From the NCBI GenBank assembly GCA_022457155.1, contig JAJGOT010000052.1, forward strand, positions 612,001 through 676,000: a stretch of 64,000 bases of DNA, written 5' to 3'. The translations under genes were made by a program, and so were the position numbers. The DNA comes from Cladopsammia gracilis. Its lineage: Eukaryota; Cnidaria; Anthozoa; Scleractinia; Dendrophylliidae. Each line of letters starts with the position of its first letter. Position 1 is the first letter of the stretch. A model generated the notes under the pieces. The model saw nothing but the letters and a program-made list of their open reading frames with translations, did no database searches and was not told the DNA's origin. Shown here in pieces: positions 47,901 to 58,211 of the stretch.

Positions 47901-50900
47901 ACATGGTAATTGATCACGTACTTTTCAAGGAGAGTGCAGATAATGAGATTTTTGTGGCATGTGCGCAAGTGAAAGGCAAGGTATAAAATTAAAGTGGTAG
48001 AAGTATTTTTCTCGCAAGAAGTTGCCACTTGTGCCAATGCTGTTTTGATTTGCAATGCAATTTTTTTTCCTGAAACGTTTTTTTATTGAATATAAGAACA
48101 TCAACCATACAAATATAAGTATACATCTTTCCCCATTTAAAACAGTTAAACTGACCATGTCAGGGGCGGATACAGGGGGGGGGGGGGGGATTGGGTGGCT
48201 AGCCACCCCCTCAGTTTTAACAGTTTTCTTTTTACTTGCAACAATGAAAAATTTTATAGACTTAGGCATGTACCCATAGCCACCTCCTGGATCTGCCCCT
48301 GTATGTTTTAAATAAGCCAACAAATTGCAGTGCAATGGAATTAAGTATTGTATTACAAACCAAAGAAGAAGAGGATTTAATTTGAATTACGTGTCAAAAT
48401 GGGCCACTTCTGAAACAACAAGCACTCATGCCACAAGGTTTGAATTACATCATTTATTGAATAAATTATTAAGAATAATATTTTCAAAAATACAACCACA
48501 CTTTTGATTTTGCGGAACATGTTTCGATGTTTCAAACATCATCATCAGCCATAGTGAGTGTTACAATAATTTTTAAAAAATAGACGTATATATATATATA
48601 ATACTATTGATACAATGATTATTTGTAATGAAGTGTTCGTTAAAAGTATTTAAAATTCAAACTAACCAATAACATTATAGCAAAATAAACAAATGACAAA
48701 AGAAAAAAAACAGTAAAAGTTAAAAATGCAATGATAAACTGACATGATCAACTTGTTTGTTAAGTTCAGGTTTCAAACACTCAATATGAAAGCTCTCCTT
48801 GATTTTGAGTTGATAATAGGAGGTGGCATTATCAATAATTTTGAAACAAGAGACATCACAAACATCTTGACAATTTGTAACACTCACTATGGCTGATGAT
48901 GATATTTGAAACATTGAAACATGTTCCGCAAAATCAAAAGTGTGGTTGTATTTTTGAAAATATTATTAACACTTGTGCTATCAAGACCATTTGGAAAATA
49001 TTAAGATAACTATTAAAAATTATCATGGATATTTCACCTATTGTCTGTGTCAGTTGTCGTGGTTCATGCATACTCTTTAAATACTAAAATACATACATAA
49101 TAAGAGCAAGGGTCCTGCGTGACCTAAAGCAACCACTTCTATGAAATCCTGTCTGAAACTATTCTCTAAATTAAAATTAATGCTGTAATTAGAACCACCT
49201 AGAAATGATGACTATCTTCCACAAGCACCCACCTTTCCTGGTCTTAGCCCGAGGGCAAACACTTAAAAGAAATTTTACTCTATGACTTGAGAGAAAATAA
49301 CAAAGAACACCCCCAAAAATTAACTGTTGATAACAAGTTACAAAAGTTACATGTGCATTAATATCCATACCTCAGTTCTTGCAGGTGTTCTGGATTTGCC
49401 AACACTAGGTAATGGTCTCTTTTCCTCCATTACCCTTTCACCATTCTCAGCTGATTTCTTGGTGTAATCATCCTCATCTACACCCTTCTGTCTCACTGCA
49501 TTTCTATTTCCTAACTTTTCACCAGCAGACTTTTTTCTTTCAGCCATTTGTTTCTTTATCACCTCGCATTGCTTCAAGTCTACAACATTTTTCTCCTCAG
49601 ATTTTTTCACATGCACCTCTGTCCTTCCTTTTTCTGATGATCCACTTGATGAACTCGTAGAATCTACAGATGTTCTTTCTGGTTCATTCCTTGAGGAAGG
49701 TTTTGGTGGTTTTTTTGACGGTTTTTCTTCCTCTATAACACAATCAATAGCAGATGCTGTGGCAATAGAAGCCTCCAGTCCAGACCCTGAATATCCTGAA
49801 TCTGATTTGGAAGATTGTGATTTTGACACTCTTGATTTCGCACTTGGTGTTCTGTCTTCCTTTGATCCACCTTTTGACTTGTGTACTCTGCAAAGTTTTT
49901 ATATACAGTGTTATGTTATGTTGGCATAAATAATATTGACACCAAGCAACAATTATTACATTCATTTGGTTAATAATGTTTAAAATGCTTAGAAAATAAT
50001 ATTATAACTACAGATTACCACTCACCTATTTTTTGTTCCCTCCAAAAATAGGGCTATTTGTTTCTTGATGTAGCTATGTCGCAGCAGGCGTTGAGCACTG
50101 GGTCTTTTCCCTGGGTTTAACTCCAGCATACTTTGTATAATTAAACACAGATCACTGCTGTAGTTGGATGGAAGTGGTGGAGTCTAAAATTAAAAAAAGG
50201 AAAATTAATGTTAGCACCAAGAATGAAGCAGCATTCATCAGATTTCACTAATAAATGACCACACATGTTCACACAGACTAACTGACTACATACATATAAC
50301 ATAATCAATTGTCTTTCACTGTACTTGATAGCAGTTGTAATAGTTCAATCACAAAAATGATGGTGATGATGATGACGATGATGATGACAATGATTCTAAT
50401 GATAATTACGATGATGTACTAATAATAATGACGACGAAAATGATGATGACGAGGAGAGATGAAGGGTTGTTAGTATGCACTTAATTTTTACCCAACAATT
50501 AATAAATGTATCACTCTGCTTTACATTGTAAAGTATTTATCAGTGAGACTGGTTGACAACATATACATTATTTAACAAGGCATCTCTGACTGCCACAATA
50601 TAATGTGATTGATACTTAATAACATTATTTTGGCAGTTAAAGTAGTTTCCAAGTGATAATATAGAACTCACCTTTCCTTTAAGAATCTTGTAAACCAAAG
50701 AACTCATATCCTTAGCATTGAAGGCGTGTCTCAATGTACACATCTCATACAAACAGCAACCTAATGCCCACACATCCGACTAGAAAAAAAAATTAAAAAT
50801 CATGAATTGTCAACATTTCAAATTGAAAAACATTTTTGAATTTTCCCTATTTCCAGACCAAAACATGTAATTTTTTTCCAACCCCTTTTCATTATTCAAA

Positions 50901-53900
50901 TCCCATTCCATCAAGTGGTGCTGTATTTTTTAGCCTGTAAACTAGCCAAATTGTTTTGTAAACTAAGTAATTTATTTCAGAAAATCTATAGCTTTCAAAA
51001 TCAACAAAAATCTGAATCTTTGTCATACACATTCTGCACAAAACATGGCTTTTTGTGCCCAAAACGTTTTTCAGACTTTCAAGAAACACACAACTGACCC
51101 CCAAATTGAAATTTTCTCCCTCAAAACTTCTACAAACTGATCAGTACCTTTTGATTATAAGGTTTATTGGAAAAGAGCTCTGGAGACATGTAATACGGTG
51201 TACCAATCATGGTGGTAGCCATGTCTGATGACGTTTCCAATACTCTGGCTATACCAAGATCACCAACCTAACATGAAATACAATGATATTAACAAAATTA
51301 ACTGGGTTACAAGGCATTATACAACATTACATAGAGTTTCTAAACATTTCAGTTTTCAAGAAAACCTTATCATTAAACAAGCAGGGTAATACAATAAATT
51401 ATACATTCAAGTGGATGTATCAAATTATCATTTTGATTGCACACTGTCTAGTTAATGTTCAATCTTTATTGTAAGTAGACTAATAGCTCCCTTGTGAGAG
51501 CTATAGTAAGATGCAAAAAAGGTATGTACTTGTCTATTAATATTAATCAGTCAATAAATCTAGGAATTAATCATTGTTATTATGGATCACTAAAAAAGGA
51601 ATTATAGCTACCTATACCAAAACAACAGCTAGAGGCAGGGAACCCTATCATATATTTTTTAAAACTTATGCACATTTATGCATATTTAATAGAAATACAA
51701 TCATGCAGTTTTATGGAATAGAAATTAATGACTACAAATTTTGCTTTTGTTGATTTGTTTTTGCCTTTGTCGTTGTTGTTTTGCCAAGCTAGACCAGTAA
51801 AAAGTGGCAGATCTAGGGTAGTCCCCACCTTATCAGTCTCTAACATTTTGGTCCCCGCACATTCACTGCAGCTCCCCCTTATTCACACCCCCATCACTCC
51901 CCCTTATCCACACCCCCTTCTTATTCACACTCCCCTTATTTACACCCTCCTTATTCATACCCCTCTTATTCACCTCTCTTGTTCACACCCCCTCCCCCCT
52001 TATTCACCCCTCTTACTCACACCCCCCTTATTCACACTCTCCTTATTCACACCCCCCTTATTTACACCCCCCTTATTCACCTCTCTTGTTCACACCCCTC
52101 CCCCTTATTCACCCCTCTTATTCACACTCCCCTTATTCACACCCACCTTATTCACACACACTTTATTTACACCCCCCTTATTCACACCCCCCTTATTCAC
52201 ATCCCCCTTATTCACACCCCCCTTATTCACACCCCCCTCCCCTCTTACTCACCCCTCTTATTCACCCCCACCCCCCTGCGATGGAGGCTAGATTCACCAC
52301 TGATAAATTGGTCTCTGAGCAGTAGCTCATAACTTTTAGTATTTAACTCTAAGTGTAATGTAGGAATTTGTTTTTTCTATGTTGCTATATACATGTAATA
52401 AGTGGCTTATGGTGTAATAACACCATGGCTTACTTTAATAATATTGCCCTTTGTCAGAAAAATATTTTGAGTCTTAAGATCCCTGTGTAGAATATGCCTC
52501 TCATGCATATACTGTGAAGAACAAGGAAGATAAAAAGATAAGTTACACATACTGTAAGAAACATAGCAATGTTATATTAGTTACTCTTAAGGAATCTTCA
52601 TACTGTACATAACAACCCATCGAAGACCAAACTACTCTACATACATTGTATCTCTCTATACTTTAGATAAAAGGTAAAGTCACTTACAACCCACAGGGTA
52701 CCCACTCGGCCGGAGCTTAACTTTGTTTCCGCAGCATAAAGCAACTAGGAATATTGCTACTCCCCCCTGGATGGGATATTAGGGAGCTTTTGCAACCACG
52801 ACAGCAGCGAGAACAGCACAAAACAATAGGTTTAAGGTTACAGTGTACCTTCAGATCGAAAATTTATCGATTTTTTTTTTGGCGTCAAAATAAAGTTTAC
52901 AGAATGAACTTTCATCCAAAAAAAATTATCGAAAAATAGTGAAAACTGACAGAGAAATGACGGTATAACTTTTGTGGGCGGAGTTTGTTTATGAAGCGAT
53001 ATGTTTTTTTAAGCGCTGTTTTCTCAAAGTTAATTTTTCACTTGTTGGGGACCCTTTAAAGAGCTACAACTCAAAGGAAATTTGTTCTATTTTCCTCAAA
53101 TTTGGACAGAAGCTTGGCTAACATATAATCAACAAAAACGTGTCGGCAAATTTCTTATTTCCGAAAACTTTTTCATCAACAGCCATTTCCGTGCGATCAT
53201 TCCAATTTTTTTCCTCCCTTTTTCGAAAATATTCTGTAACTTTTCACTGCAATTGAATATGGGAAATCGCCGACACATTTTTTTAGCACTTCGTGTCCGG
53301 AAACCCAAAAACAAATCAAATTAGCAAAATACAATAATCGCTTTGAGCTATAGCGTTTTAAAGCTGATTCGGACGTTCGAATTTAGACGTCGTAAAAAAT
53401 TCGACAATTCATTTTATTACCAAATGATTTCCATATTTAGATAGCCAGCTCTATAAGCTTTAATTTGATATCTGGGTTAAGGTATGTTAAGTGTAATCTT
53501 AAGACGCTAGAGCTGTTATACTGGAGACACCCCCGAAGGTACACTGTTACCTTAACGAATGAAAACAATGCCTCTGCACACACGTTTTACATTTTGGTAC
53601 ATTTCTTTGCCGTTCCTTCAAAACAACAATGTCAAATGGTCAAATTATAGCTTTTGTGGAGAACGTGAACACGTGACTGTTAAGTTTCCTTTCTCCATTT
53701 GAACTAGAAAGCTAAATCCCTTCAAATTCAGCTCCTGGACAATCCAGTCACATTAGACAAACTAAACAAATTGGAACAACTGCAAAGTAGTTTAAAATAG
53801 CGTGAATCCTTTTTACAACTGACGTTTTCCTTGGCATTGCCGTCGTCAATTGCATAAGCTCCCTATTAGTATTAGTCCAGCGCACCCCCAGCATTTTATT

Positions 53901-56900
53901 GCCGGTGTACTATTTATACCCCACCATACTTTAGGGCTAACAATAACCTCTGAGGGAAGGGATTTTTATAAAGCATTCTCATAAATGACCTACCGTGGTA
54001 ATAACTGGGGGCATGCTCTTCCAACACATATTGCAACATACCTGTAATGCCATGGCAATTTGAACAAACCACTCAACAATTTGTGTCTCTTCCAGAACTT
54101 TCCCTTCTTTAGATTGTGCTTTTAGCTTTGTGTAAAGGTCACCTCCCTCACAAAAGTTCATTACAATGTATAGAAATCCTGATTCATCCTGAAATGATTC
54201 TCGATATGAAACGATGTTGGGATGACGTAGCTGTGATAATAATTTTGCCTGTAAAGTGATGATGAGTACAATAAAGATTACTTTGTGTATTTGTGAACGG
54301 TAGTCTGTCGAGTGTGATTGTCGGGGTGAGTGTAGTTCTGAAAAGAACCATTGTTGTTGACAATGACTGGCATTTTGGCAACCCGAGCAGAAGTCATCTT
54401 CAGAGTCATGTGAATTGAAAATCGTAGTGTAATTTTTATTGGTCTATTGTTAGTTAAATTTAATGGCAAGTTCAATCTATTGTTTGTTCTGTTGAAAGGT
54501 CATTCGTAGGCTGCAAGTAGCTGTTGGCATCAGTTCAGCAGTGCTTGTTTGAAGTAAGTAAACCAACATTCAAGAGTGAGTCATTTATAGTACAGTATCT
54601 GTACTGTAGGTAATACATTCAGTAGAGTTCCCGGGGGGGGGAGGGGGGGTACTTAACAAAGTTTTGTACGGGGATGCTCCGCCCCGAGGTCCAAACCCTT
54701 ACCCTTTCATATACCATTTTTGACAGAAAAGGTACCCCTTTCATATACCTTTCATTGAAAATGGTACCCCTTTCATATACCTTTCATTGAAAATGGTACC
54801 CCTTTCATATAGCCTTTACGTGCGTCTGTTTCATATATTTTGAAAGGTGCTTTTTATAATACTTAGAAGGCGGTTTTCCCTACTTTTTTGTACTTCAACG
54901 CGTGTTTACGCTGCCTTTTCCTGATTCTTCGTGAAATCCCTACCCTTTCATATACTTCAACTTGTGAAATCCCTACCCTTTCATATACCTCCAGCCTCAA
55001 AAAGGTACCCCTTTCGGGCGGAGCATCTCCGTATAGCCCATTATAGGGAGTACCCCCCCTGGGAGAGTTCCATTCAATTCTGTGATTAGTAGGTGTAAAT
55101 GGTGTTCAGCCATGTGATTGTTAACATCACCATTTTTTGTCCCCTGTTTGTGTTCAGTCAGTCATGTCTTCAAATTTCTGCCAGTCTCACTGATGTAAGA
55201 GGCCTGGCAGTCACAGCATTTGACCTTGCATACTGCTCCTTGTCTGTCGCTAGGTTCATCTTTGATTTAACATTCGTTAGTAGTTGTTGTGTATGTAGAA
55301 ATTGAAGGTTGTAGGATCCATGCAATAAATTCGTAAATATGTGGTTACAAAAATAATGTCTGGGTTTCTTTGAATATTTGTTTTTTGGAATATTTTGTTT
55401 ATTTTTTTTTAATATATTTTTTTTTATTCCTGTTTTCTTAAATAACTCAACAATGCACTCGATTATGTTTTCTATTCCTTAGTAGACATTAAAGCTGTAG
55501 CTTCAACGAAGCAATAATATTGTAACTGTTTCAGTTTGTGATTTCAATTAAGTAAGCTTATATGATTTTAATAAGCTTCACAAATACAGTCAGACCTCTA
55601 TCGGCGGGGGGGGGGGGGGGGGTACTCCCATATATGAACTATATAGGTATGTGCCGCTGTGAAGGGTATGGTTTTCAGGCAGTTTAGTCTGGGATAGGGT
55701 ATAGTAATCAGAGATTTTTGGTCTAGAATAGGGTATCATTTTCCACGAAACTGATCACTTGTGTGAAGAATTTAGTCTACACAAGGTTTACTGGCAAATG
55801 ACATTTATAAAATCGGTACGGCAGGCAGTACGGCATTTCTACTGACCCCTGTTAACTAATAACTGTGATAGTGAACGAGTTTCTGGAAAATAGCGAGTCT
55901 GGAATAGGTCTAGGATAGGGTAGGGTTTTTCGGTGTTTAGTTTAGAATAGGGTTGCAAAATGCAGCTAAAATGGTCTAGTATAGGTTAAGGGTCTTAGAG
56001 TCCCAGCGGCACACACCCACCCAAAAATTTGCTGAGTACCTCCCCCCCCCAGGACCTCTATTAAGCGGCCACCTATTAAGCGGCCACCCTCCATTAAGGT
56101 TACAGTGTACCTTCGGGGGTGTCTCCAATATAACAGCTCTAGCGTCTTAAGGTTACACTTAATAAACCTAAACCCAGATATCAAATTAAAGCTTATAGAG
56201 CTGGCTATCTAAATATGGAAACCATTTGGTAATAAAATGAATTGTCGAATTTTTGACGACATTTAAATTCGAACGTCCGAATCAGCTTTAAAACGCTATA
56301 ACTCAAAGCGATTATTATATTTTGCTAATTTGATTTGTTCTCAGGTTTCCGGACACGAAGCGCTAAAAAAACGTGTCGGCGATTTTCCATATTCAATTGC
56401 AGTGAAAAGTTACAGAATATTTTCGAAAAGGGGAGAAAAAAAATTGGAATGATCGCACGGAAATGCCTCTTGACGAAAAAGTTTTCGGAATTAAGAAATT
56501 CGCCGACACGTTTTTGTTCATTATATGTTAGCCTAGCTTCTGTCCAAATTTGAGGAAAATCGAACAAATTTCCTTTGAGTTGTAGCTCTTTAAAGTGTCC
56601 CCAACAAGCGAAAAATTAACTTTGAGAAAACGGCGCTTAAAAAAACATATCGCTTAATAAACAAACTCCGCCCACAAAAGTTATACCGTCATTACTCCGT
56701 CAATTTTCACTATTTTTCGATACTTTTTTTTTGGATGAAAGTTCATTCTGTAAACTTTATTTTAACGCCAAAAAAAAATTTTCAATAAATTTTTGATCTG
56801 AAGGTACACTGTAACCTTAAGCGGCCACTTTCCAAAGTCCCAAATTATTTGTCAGTAAAGTGCTGTATTCGACACCTCTATTTAACAGCCACCTCCATTA

Positions 56901-57734
56901 AGCGGCCGCGGCCACCTTTTTGCTGTTGCAAGTTTAGTATTTATTGTTTTTTTTACCTCTATTAAGCGGCCAGCAAATTATCTTTTCAAGCGAAATGGTG
57001 ACAGATAATATGAAGGTGATAACTGATAACAACAAGAACTGCAATTTAATCTCCACTATAATGACAAGTCACAAGCCGCAATACAAAATACTGTACTTAT
57101 CGACAAGTACATGCTCTCTGTGTTAGAGCTAGAACTTAGCACGGACTTGAAATGCGCAAATACAGGGCACTTAATTTTTTTGTTTCAATGATTTTTGCAT
57201 TTATCTTCACATATGTTCACTTTTCAACAAGCGTTTTGCTATATAGATGCAATAAAATGACGTTGACTGCCATTTCTATCCAATTTATATTGTACCTCTA
57301 TTAAAAAGCCAACCTCTATTTAAGCGGCCAGTTTTCAAAGTCCCGAGGGTGGCCGCTAAATAGAGGTCCGACTGCATGTGTAAACAAGGAAGCATTAATA
57401 TATTTGAATGTTCTTTAGTTACCTCTTGTTCTGCCGCTTTTCTTTCCCTTTCGGAAGCCTTAGAAAGGTCCACCTTCTTCATTACATACTAAAATTGAAC
57501 AGGAAGAATTAACCTACTAACAGACAGGATTGGCCTTTAAAGTTACCAAGTTTATTCATGCACAGGCTCGCGCAATTTTATCGCTCTAAAATCAAAACGC
57601 CGGAGGATTGAGGTAAGCTTAATATACAACTCAATTTTTACCTGTTTTTTATCCTTTCTGTGTTTCACCTGGTACACTTCTCCGTAGCTTCCTTTACCGA
57701 TAACCTTGCCGATGGTATAGTGATCAAAAGGCAT
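38989..57734 (-). CDS. NEK4: NEK4-like serine/threonine kinase, complete 17-exon gene (right copy)
   Basis: NIMA-related kinase; vertebrate NEK4 is linked to cilia and the DNA-damage response. Exons, in coding order: 57642-57734, 57423-57488, 54042-54248, 52434-52511, 51148-51267, 50672-50779, 50026-50183, 49371-49887, 47032-47228, 46451-46481, 45534-45687, 43192-43322, 42758-42837, 42085-42236, 41450-41504, 40280-40361, 38989-39078. All introns are GT-AG, phases agree throughout, and the lengths sum to 2319 nt (772 residues plus stop). The kinase domain covers about residues 6-264: glycine loop GKGSYGEV (13-20), Lys35, Glu53, HRDLKTQN (131-138), DLG (151-153), TPYYMSPE (171-178). DLG rather than DFG, and GCCLYEM, are NEK4 traits. 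The tail has a Ser/Lys-rich exon 8, a Glu run in exon 9 and an acidic exon 13. The start is the first ATG before the kinase domain. Exon edges beyond exon 9 rest on splice signals and phase only. Confidence 0.93.
39225..40253. repeat. 106-bp satellite array in the last NEK4 intron
   Basis: Phase markers (TGTGGATGAA at 39601, 39707, 39813) give a 106-bp period. About seven forward units are flanked by reversed partial units at both ends (39225-39370 and 40199-40253). Later units are shortened. Monomers also occur at 9520-9640 and 45870-46075. Confidence 0.85.
40510..41060. other. NEK4 intron 15, no feature seen
   Basis: Unremarkable AT-rich intron between exons 16 and 15. Confidence 0.5.
41064..41251. 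mobile_element. 188-bp MITE, ATAGGCCATTT ends
   Basis: ATAGGCCATTTGCACGATG and GACTACAACTACCAGAAT pair with their inverses at the right end. A ~24-nt poly-C run follows at about 41260-41283. Confidence 0.75.
43366..43650. mobile_element. ~285-bp inverted-repeat MITE
   Basis: GAGCAGTTTTCAATTGAGTGTCG pairs with CGACAGTCAATTGAAAACTGC. The flanks are imperfect direct repeats (TTAATACGCGTAGCGCCTTA / TTAATGCGTGTAGTGCCTTA). Confidence 0.7.
44128..44607. repeat. Inverted repeat, GTTAACACTCGTTAAC ends
   Basis: GGTTAACACTCGTTAACATCTCTCAAAC near 44128 pairs with an inverse near 44573-44607. No coding content. Confidence 0.55.
44758..44913. mobile_element. ~155-bp fold-back MITE
   Basis: Arms share TTTCGATAT, AATTCAACTTGAAACAAAAG and CACT(G/A)CGAGGCTTAGGG in inverted orientation; loop near 44835. 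Confidence 0.75.
45251..45655 (-). repeat. 135-bp tandem triplication of the exon 11 3' half
   Basis: Three head-to-tail copies begin at 45251, 45386 and 45521, each 135 bp and nearly identical. The rightmost copy is fused to the real 5' half of exon 11, whose acceptor is at 45688-45689. Each copy carries the exon's 3' part, the GT donor and about 40 bp of intron. The left NEK4 paralogue has a single copy (6894-7047), so the expansion followed the gene duplication. Reading through without splicing hits a stop at each junction, so only the first unit is probably used. Confidence 0.85.
45870..46075 (-). repeat. Two monomers of the 106-bp satellite
   Basis: Reverse-orientation relatives of the array at 39225-40253, in the intron between exons 11 and 10. 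Confidence 0.7.
46075..46289. mobile_element. 215-bp MITE with TA target duplication and known empty site
   Basis: Starts CTACCAAAATCACTAAACTG and ends with its near-inverse; TA flanks both sides (46073-46074, 46290-46291). The left NEK4 copy has the single TA at 9672-9673 within matching flanks. TA duplication fits a Tc1/mariner-type mover. Confidence 0.85.
46451..46481 (-). CDS. NEK4: 31-nt microexon 10 of NEK4 (right copy)
   Basis: A 31-nt exon with AG acceptor and GT donor (GTAAGT) encodes about ten residues, [10 protein letters not shown]. It is needed to restore phase between exons 9 (phase 2) and 11 (phase 0). The left copy keeps the same microexon at 9839-9869 with one residue changed. 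Conservation in both paralogues and the exact phase fit support it. Confidence 0.75.
46618..46770. repeat. Fragment of poly-G/TACTCCCATATA repeat family
   Basis: Poly-G followed by TGCTCTCGTATATAAGCTGT and GAAATCAGAGAGTTCTGGTC; related to the longer copy at 55605-56050. A stub lies at 10018-10050 in the left copy. Confidence 0.55.
47520..47710. repeat. Inverted repeat in intron 8
   Basis: CCTCTTTTGTATTACAACAGAAGC (47550) pairs with GCTTCTGTTGTAACACAAAAGAG (47672). Confidence 0.6.
48159..48303. mobile_element. ~145-bp hAT-like MITE
   Basis: CAGGGGCGGATACAGG at the left pairs with CCTGGATCTGCCCCTG at the right; poly-G inside. These ends are typical of hAT-type MITEs in animals. Confidence 0.6.
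48480..48970 (-). mobile_element. PLE fragment with mirrored 3' ends
   Basis: The minus frame 48720-48914 carries the conserved PLE tail [20 protein letters not shown]. Hammerhead-like motifs occur on the minus strand at about 48510-48552 and, inverted, on the plus strand at about 48888-48930. The inverted flanks (48483-48570 and 48877-48965) show that a second copy of the 3' end was joined head to head. Confidence 0.7.
48510..48552 (-). ncRNA. Hammerhead-ribozyme-like motif
   Basis: Minus strand: CTGATGA (48542-48548), one extra base, perfect stem GATGTTT/AAACATC, GAAA, then the self-complementary ACATGT as possible dimeric stem III. The plus-strand mirror at 48888-48930 has decayed stem pairing. 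Confidence 0.55.
51797..52305. repeat. 15-bp minisatellite (TTATTCACACCCCCC)n inside MITE ends
   Basis: About 25 variable copies between 51875 and 52270. The flanks AAGTGGCAGATCTAGGG and CTAGATTCACCACTG are near-inverse, like hAT-MITE termini. The unit length is a multiple of three, so all three forward frames stay open (Pro/Thr/His-rich) without being genes. Confidence 0.8.
52836..53551. mobile_element. 716-bp TTAA-type MITE
   Basis: Ends GGTTACAGTGTACCTTC and its inverse, flanked by TTAA (52832-52835, 53552-53555). Very similar, in opposite orientation, to 56098-56816. TTAA duplication suggests piggyBac-like mobilisation. Frames of 60-80 residues inside have no transposase motifs. Confidence 0.8.
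54260..55325 (-). mobile_element. PLE remnant in intron 2 of the right NEK4 copy
   Basis: Orthologous to 18360-20035: GIY-YIG coding trace at 55120-55290 and 3' end near 54300-54420 (CTGAAGATGACTTC). Split by the hAT-like MITE at 54632-55063. Confidence 0.65.
54632..55063. mobile_element. hAT-like MITE with 8-bp target duplication
   Basis: AGAGTTCC flanks both sides (54624-54631, 55064-55071), present once (AGAGTCCC) in the left NEK4 copy near 19753. Poly-G/C termini lead into TACGGGGATGCTCCGCCC. The interior repeats ACCCCTTTCATATACC. Same family as 60760-61214 and 63719-64000. Confidence 0.85.
55605..56050. mobile_element. Nested poly-G-terminated MITE
   Basis: Poly-G then TACTCCCATATATGAAC at the left; CTGAGTACCTCCCCCC at the right. 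The interior repeats GGATAGGGT and GGTCTAG words. Confidence 0.6.
56098..56816. mobile_element. 719-bp TTAA-type MITE (second copy, inverted)
   Basis: Same family as 52836-53551, in opposite orientation, flanked by TTAA at 56094-56097 and 56817-56820. Inserted into the TTAA of the host element's ATTAAGCGGCC repeat. Confidence 0.8.
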
Positions 57735-58211
57735 TTTTTCAACTCGATATAAGTTACCTTTTGATCGAAACAATGTTCGCTTATGACATTGAGTTTATAG
57801 CTTTCAAGTGTTCCAACATCATCGCCGGGATAATCGCACAACCCGATTAGCTTTCACCACCGATATTTGCAGTCAAGCGCTGCCGTTGTCCATTGATGTT
57901 TGAGTTTCATTAGAACGTAATTTAAGTGAGAAAACTTCTCGGTATATGATACAGGAAACCTGTATTTTTACTAAAATTTAGGAAATTAAAAATCTTTCGC
58001 GTCGTCTGTAACTATGTGAGCATGATGCTTTGCGGCGCGAAGATGAGTCATTTCAAAGTAACTAGCAGACTGGCACTAGAACTTGCGAGTAAAATCCCGT
58101 ATCTTCCCGTAATGACGTCAGACGGAACCAGCCCGTGGTCCTTTAATAAAGAAGATCTCAATATAAATACACTAACAGTAAACAGCAAAGTAAAAAATTA
58201 ACATAGAAAAC

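Larger units (their letters stand above)
55587..57374. mobile_element. Pogo/mariner-like MITE carrying two nested elements
   Basis: Ends CAGTCAGACCTCTAT and ATAGAGGTCCGACTG. Internal copies of CCTCTATTAAGCGGCC recur. Two other elements (55605-56050 and 56098-56816) sit inside it. The left NEK4 copy is empty here (near 29560). Confidence 0.7.

Noticed and set aside
51728..52332. Overlapping Pro/Thr/His-rich frames up to 187 residues
   Set aside because: 15-bp minisatellite; all three frames stay open by unit length.
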